The notes under the pieces are model-generated. The model did no database searches. It had not been told where the DNA came from and saw only the letters and a list, made by a program, of their open reading frames with translations. Positions 60,475-64,000 of a DNA stretch of 64,000 nucleotides are shown here, piece after piece. The first letter of the stretch is position 1. Each line of letters opens with the position of its first letter. Origin of the DNA: Flavobacterium sp. UBA7680 (GTDB lineage: Bacteria > Bacteroidota > Bacteroidia > Flavobacteriales > Flavobacteriaceae); NCBI RefSeq assembly GCF_002482975.1, contig NZ_DLHA01000019.1, positions 608,394-672,393 of the forward strand, read 5' to 3'. Both the position numbers and the translations under genes were made by a program.

Positions 60475-61767
60475 ATGAAAAAAATTACTCAGATTATCTG
60501 TATTATTTTGACAGTAACCAGTATGAGTGCCCAGCAGGAGAAAGGAATTATAGGCTACAGCAACTGGCTGGACAACTGGACCGAATTTAAACCTCATAAA
60601 ACAGAGCACGGCGATCCAAACCAAATTTTAGCAGGAAATATTTCTGTCAACACAAAATTGCTCAAGAGGAATGTTTATGTGTTACAGGGAAACGTGTATG
60701 TTACAAACAATGCTGTTTTAACCATTGAACCAGGTACGTTAATTATCGGTGATTTTGAAACAAAAGGCACACTTGTGGTAACAAAAGGAGCGCAGATAAT
60801 TGCCGACGGGCAGGAAACAGACCCAATTGTTTTTACTTCTAACCGCAGCATGAAAAAAGCAGGCGACTGGGGCGGGGTTGTAATCCTTGGTGATGCTCCG
60901 ATCAATAAATTCGGAAATATCGGTTCTTACAACTTAGATCTTGACCCTTCACTTACCACCTATGGAGGCGATAATGCCGCATCAAATTCCGGTATTTTAA
61001 GATATGTCAGAATTGAATTTGCCGGAAAAAAAGTAAAAGGATCCGATACTTTTAACGGCCTTACCATTGCAGGAGTTGGAAACAAGACCATATTGGAGAA
61101 CATAATGGTGAGCTACTCAGGAGGTGATTCATTTGCCTTTTACGGAGGTGATGTAAATGCCACAAAATTTGTTTCTTATAAATCAATCAATGACGATTAT
61201 AAATTCACCCAGGGCATTCAATGCCGCCTGTACAACTCACTGGCAGTAAGATCTTCTTATTTATCAAGTAATAAAGACGGATCACGCTGCATGGAAGTAA
61301 AATCATACGAAAAGAAAAACGAGACCGATTTTACCAAAAACCAGACTTTTGTTACCGCTTCCAATATTACAATGCTTAACGACAGCGATAACATCAAAGC
61401 CGATATTCAGTCAGGTCTGGTAAAAGAAGCTGTTTACGTAGCCGAAAATGCTTTCCTTGAAATGAAACGCAGCGTAATTTCAGGATTCAGCCCTGCTGTT
61501 TTATTGGACAGCAAAACAGAGGTTAATGATGCTAATCTTAAAAAAATAAAAATTCAGGAAATGTTTTTCAACATGTGTAACGGGAATATTTTTACCGAGT
61601 ACAATACAAACAATGACGATTTAGAGCACTGGTACGGCAACAGCCTGTTTTTTAATGTTTCCGCACAAAGCGACAACAAAGAAACCTTCGTTGATATTTT
61701 CAATGCAAAAAAACCGGACTTCCGATTACAATTAGGCAAAATTACAGCCTCCAGCGGAAACAGATAA
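60475..61767 (+). CDS. secreted right-handed beta-helix protein
   Basis: This is a 430-residue exported protein with a signal peptide (ends MSAQ). The mature part is built of short repeated strands rich in Asn, Gly and Val, with turns such as NVYVLQGNVYVTNNAVLTIEPG, GTLVVTKGAQIIADGQ and PIVFTSNRSMKKAGDWGGVVILG, which is the parallel beta-helix pattern. It has no catalytic residues of polysaccharide lyases that I recognise, so the function is unknown; such proteins in this phylum are usually found outside the cell or on the surface. It is followed by a strong terminator. Confidence 0.75.
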   Translation: MKKITQIICIILTVTSMSAQQEKGIIGYSNWLDNWTEFKPHKTEHGDPNQILAGNISVNTKLLKRNVYVLQGNVYVTNNAVLTIEPGTLIIGDFETKGTLVVTKGAQIIADGQETDPIVFTSNRSMKKAGDWGGVVILGDAPINKFGNIGSYNLDLDPSLTTYGGDNAASNSGILRYVRIEFAGKKVKGSDTFNGLTIAGVGNKTILENIMVSYSGGDSFAFYGGDVNATKFVSYKSINDDYKFTQGIQCRLYNSLAVRSSYLSSNKDGSRCMEVKSYEKKNETDFTKNQTFVTASNITMLNDSDNIKADIQSGLVKEAVYVAENAFLEMKRSVISGFSPAVLLDSKTEVNDANLKKIKIQEMFFNMCNGNIFTEYNTNNDDLEHWYGNSLFFNVSAQSDNKETFVDIFNAKKPDFRLQLGKITASSGNR

Positions 61768-61780
61768 TTTTTTTATATTC

Positions 61781-61811
61781 AAGGGCGCCAAACTGCTTAA
61801 GTGGCGCCCTT
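61781..61811 (+). terminator. terminator of the beta-helix gene
   Basis: The stem AAGGGCGCCA/TGGCGCCCTT with an 11-nt loop lies 14 bp past the stop codon. A long T-run does not follow, so it may also work as a 3' stabiliser. Confidence 0.75.
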
Positions 61812-61858
61812 CACATTTATGTATTCGTCGTAAACAAGACCAAAAAAAACCAAATATA

Positions 61859-62263
61859 ATGGCCTTACCTCTAGAAAAATATTTTATAATCTTACTATGT
61901 TTTATTTCTCCTGCTGCCGCTAGTTTATCTGCGCAGAGTTTAAAAATCAAACCCTTTTCCAATCAACAAACCTGCAATTCACAAACACCTGAAAATGAGC
62001 TACAAAAGCATACTACTACTCAATTGAGTATCAAAATGGATGCTTCATGTCATTCTCAAACAGCAGAAAAATATATCACTGCCAGGGATGCAGGGGCTGA
62101 TTTGAACAGTACTTTAGAATATACTCCCTGTTCGATTCAGACAGCTTCCTATTCCGCGCTTGTAAAAAATATTGTTGAAAAATACAAATATGATTTTTCA
62201 GAAACATTTATTGAGATTTTGTTTTTTGAAGATATCGATTTGGCAAGGCAGCGCACTATATAA
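61859..62263 (+). CDS. secreted Cys-containing hypothetical protein
   Basis: This is a 134-residue protein with a signal peptide (FIILLCFISPAAASLSAQS). The mature part has three Cys in a Ser/Thr/Gln-rich, low-complexity context (QTCNSQT, ASCHSQT, TPCSIQT), and ends with a helical segment. I recognise no family. It lies 41 bp before lgt on the same strand. Confidence 0.5.
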   Translation: MALPLEKYFIILLCFISPAAASLSAQSLKIKPFSNQQTCNSQTPENELQKHTTTQLSIKMDASCHSQTAEKYITARDAGADLNSTLEYTPCSIQTASYSALVKNIVEKYKYDFSETFIEILFFEDIDLARQRTI

Positions 62264-62304
62264 GCAAAAAAAGAGCTGTTTTTTTTATATATTTCCAGAT
62301 AATT

Positions 62305-63252
62305 ATGATACAGGCACTTGCTATAATATGGAACCCCTCAGATGGGATTCAAATCGGTTTTTTTACACTTCATTTCTACAGCCTTATGTTTCTCATTGCA
62401 TTTGGTACCGGATGGTTTATAATGAAAAAAATATATGACCGCGAGAATGAACCTGTAGAAAAGCTCGACAAACTTTTTATCTATACAATAGCGGCGACGT
62501 TAGTCGGCGCAAGATTAGGACACGTTTTTTTCTACGACTGGAATTATTTTTCTAAGCATCCTGAGGAAATCCTGCTTCCCTTCCGTTTTAGTCCGAAATT
62601 TGAATATACAGGTTTTACAGGACTTGCAAGTCATGGGGCTGCCATTGCAGTGATTCTGGTTGTTATCTGGTACAGCAAAAAAATAATCCATAAGCCTGTG
62701 TTCTGGGTGCTGGACCGTATCGTCATACCGGTAAGCAGCGGAGGGGTTTTTGTAAGGCTGGGAAATTTTTTTAATTCTGAAATTACAGGAAGACCAGTAT
62801 CCTCCACGTTTCCTACAGCAATAAAGTTCATAAGGGATGAAGACAATCTTTCCAGGGCCAAAGCCATGAGCATAACTGGTAAACAAGACTACAACCAGGC
62901 CTATGATTTAATTGCAAAAGATCCCAGGTTTTCAGATATTCTCGCTGCCATACCCTACAAGCATCCCGCGCAGCTTTATGAAGCCGCAGGATACATCGTT
63001 GTTTTTATAATCCTTTACTATATGTACTGGAAAACCGATGCACGGACCCAGCCTGGATTGATCTTTGGAGTTTTTCTGGTTTTACTTTGGACAGTCCGCT
63101 TTTGTGTAGAATTTGTAAAGGCCAGCCAGGGAGGATTTGAGGGAAAAGACCCTGTACTGCTAACGGGCCAGTGGCTAAGTATCCCATTCATTTTAGTCGG
63201 TTTTTTTATAATTCTCAGATCACATAAAAGAAAATCACTTTCTAAGAACTGA
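62305..63252 (+). CDS. lgt: prolipoprotein diacylglyceryl transferase
   Basis: This is a 315-residue integral membrane enzyme with about seven transmembrane helices. The family signature is FVRLGNFFNSEITGRP (R151, N154, E159, R163), and the GLASHGAAIA region at 106-115 corresponds to the catalytic HGG-type motif. It transfers diacylglycerol from phosphatidylglycerol to the lipobox Cys of prolipoproteins. Lipoproteins are numerous in this window, but an essential lgt copy is normally elsewhere on a Flavobacterium chromosome, so this may be a second copy. Confidence 0.92.
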   Translation: MIQALAIIWNPSDGIQIGFFTLHFYSLMFLIAFGTGWFIMKKIYDRENEPVEKLDKLFIYTIAATLVGARLGHVFFYDWNYFSKHPEEILLPFRFSPKFEYTGFTGLASHGAAIAVILVVIWYSKKIIHKPVFWVLDRIVIPVSSGGVFVRLGNFFNSEITGRPVSSTFPTAIKFIRDEDNLSRAKAMSITGKQDYNQAYDLIAKDPRFSDILAAIPYKHPAQLYEAAGYIVVFIILYYMYWKTDARTQPGLIFGVFLVLLWTVRFCVEFVKASQGGFEGKDPVLLTGQWLSIPFILVGFFIILRSHKRKSLSKN

Positions 63253-63437
63253 TATACATACAATTTATTTATATTAAATCACTATATTACAGCCCCTTTA
63301 CTACAACTTATTTATTAATAATAACCATGTTTTAAAATTGCGGCCAGTAGATAATCAATACTTATATTGTATAGGGAAAACAGTTTTTTTTATTTAATTA
63401 TGAAAGTAAATTTACTTACGTCTTAAAAACAATCCAA

Positions 63438-63821
63438 ATGAAAAATATCAACATTTTTATTGCAGTAGTATTATTCAGCACCGTTGGTTACTGCCAAAAT
63501 GGTCCCAGAATTGAATTTGAAGATGCGGATAATACCATAGATTATGGTACAACTTCCAAAGCGGATAATAAAGTTCGTTCATTTGAATTTAAAAACACTG
63601 GAAACGCACCGCTGCTGATCACACGCGCAGAATCAACACTAAGTTCAATCGTTGTTACAAAACCTGCTTCGGCAATTATGCCGGGTAAAAAAGGCAAAAT
63701 TAATATTAAATACAACAATCTGACTGAAGGCCCGATTCGTAAAACAATTACCGTGGAGAGCAATGCCGTAAATTATCCTGACGGCAGGGTTGCCTTAAGA
63801 ATTAAAGGGGAAGTCCTTTAA
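63438..63821 (+). CDS. DUF1573-domain secreted protein
   Basis: This is a 127-residue protein with a signal peptide (ends VGYCQ). The mature part is an immunoglobulin-like fold of the DUF1573 type with RIEFEDADNTIDYGTTSKAD, SFEFKNTGNAPLLITRAE, and IMPGKKGKINIKYNN. These domains are common in Bacteroidota surface and motility-associated proteins; its specific role is unknown. A hairpin lies about 130 bp downstream. Confidence 0.85.
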   Translation: MKNINIFIAVVLFSTVGYCQNGPRIEFEDADNTIDYGTTSKADNKVRSFEFKNTGNAPLLITRAESTLSSIVVTKPASAIMPGKKGKINIKYNNLTEGPIRKTITVESNAVNYPDGRVALRIKGEVL

Positions 63822-63949
63822 AAATAAAAGCTTAAAATAGTGAATAGCTGGTTTTAAAGCTTTTGTGATATAAAATATAATGCACGAAGAATAATAGCTT
63901 ACTGAAAACTTAAAAACAGAATTTATATTTAAAGACAAGACCAGATAAT

Positions 63950-63982
63950 AATAAGGCTGCACTATTTGAAGGCAGCCTTATT
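63950..63982 (+). terminator. terminator downstream of the DUF1573 gene
   Basis: The 11-bp stem AATAAGGCTGC/GCAGCCTTATT has an 11-nt loop. It may serve the DUF1573 gene or the gene beyond the window. Confidence 0.65.
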
Positions 63983-64000
63983 AATCTACTAGAAATAATA

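Noticed and set aside
62515..62886. 123-codon frame antisense to lgt
   Set aside because: The lgt frame carries the complete family signature on the other strand, so this is a shadow.

Overview
The window looks like chromosome of a Flavobacterium-type member of the Bacteroidota. Supporting signs are the AT-rich sequence, a SusC/SusD polysaccharide utilisation locus, Bacteroidota-style lipoproteins and signal peptides, a one-piece sensor/HTH regulator of the triple-Tyr type, and a few TAnnTTTG-like promoter elements. No rRNA, tRNA or CRISPR array was seen.

Layout. 1-2.8 kb: the 3' end of kdsA, an outer-membrane protein, a YiiX-like cysteine hydrolase, and a Coq4-like gene with a small membrane partner. 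The hydrolase and Coq4-like genes share a near-identical upstream palindromic element. 2.8-6.3 kb: an M28 peptidase and a GH43 enzyme. 6.3-20.1 kb: a glycan utilisation locus on the minus strand (SusC, SusD, LamG-type lipoprotein, GH144-like endoglucanase, esterase, GH3 beta-glucosidase, then GDPD and GH43). Its regulator gene lies upstream and a cluster of five TGATGTA sites sits in the susC promoter region. GH144 plus GH3 points to beta-1,2-glucan. The GDPD and esterase could remove glycerophosphate and acyl substituents of bacterial periplasmic glucans (inference). 20.2-25 kb: ackA, pta and corA, with a duplicated intergenic repeat between ackA and pta.

25.1-41.5 kb is an accessory region. 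It holds a REP-associated transposase pseudogene with REP palindromes, then a plus-strand defence block and a convergent minus-strand block. The plus-strand block is a Cas4-like/DEDD nuclease with a WYL regulator, then a type III CBASS operon: CD-NTase, HORMA, TRIP13-like ATPase and a SAVED protein whose C-terminus carries an HExxH zinc-peptidase motif. The minus-strand block is a four-gene set: TerB-BRCT, TerB-N/TerB-C protein, BrxD-like ATPase and Lhr/BrxH-like helicase. It resembles half of a BREX system without methylase or PglZ. An IS6-like element and an older relic of the same family close the region.

41.6-55.9 kb is a sulfide/persulfide and thiol-redox cluster. It has an RND efflux trio with a PII-like gene and a DUF2892 gene, an SQR-like flavoprotein, a peroxiredoxin, thioredoxin, rhodaneses, an MBL-rhodanese fusion, a TauE exporter and a Crp/Fnr regulator. 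Five matches to one FNR-type 14-bp palindrome lie upstream of five transcription units, so the local Crp/Fnr protein probably controls the whole cluster.

56-64 kb: an alpha/beta-hydrolase pseudogene, a hairpin-rich segment, a PAS histidine kinase, several hypothetical secreted proteins, a beta-helix protein, an lgt copy and a DUF1573 protein.

The strongest candidates for something undescribed are the SAVED-zincin CBASS effector, the TerB/BRCT/BrxD/BrxH module and the Crp/Fnr sulfur regulon.
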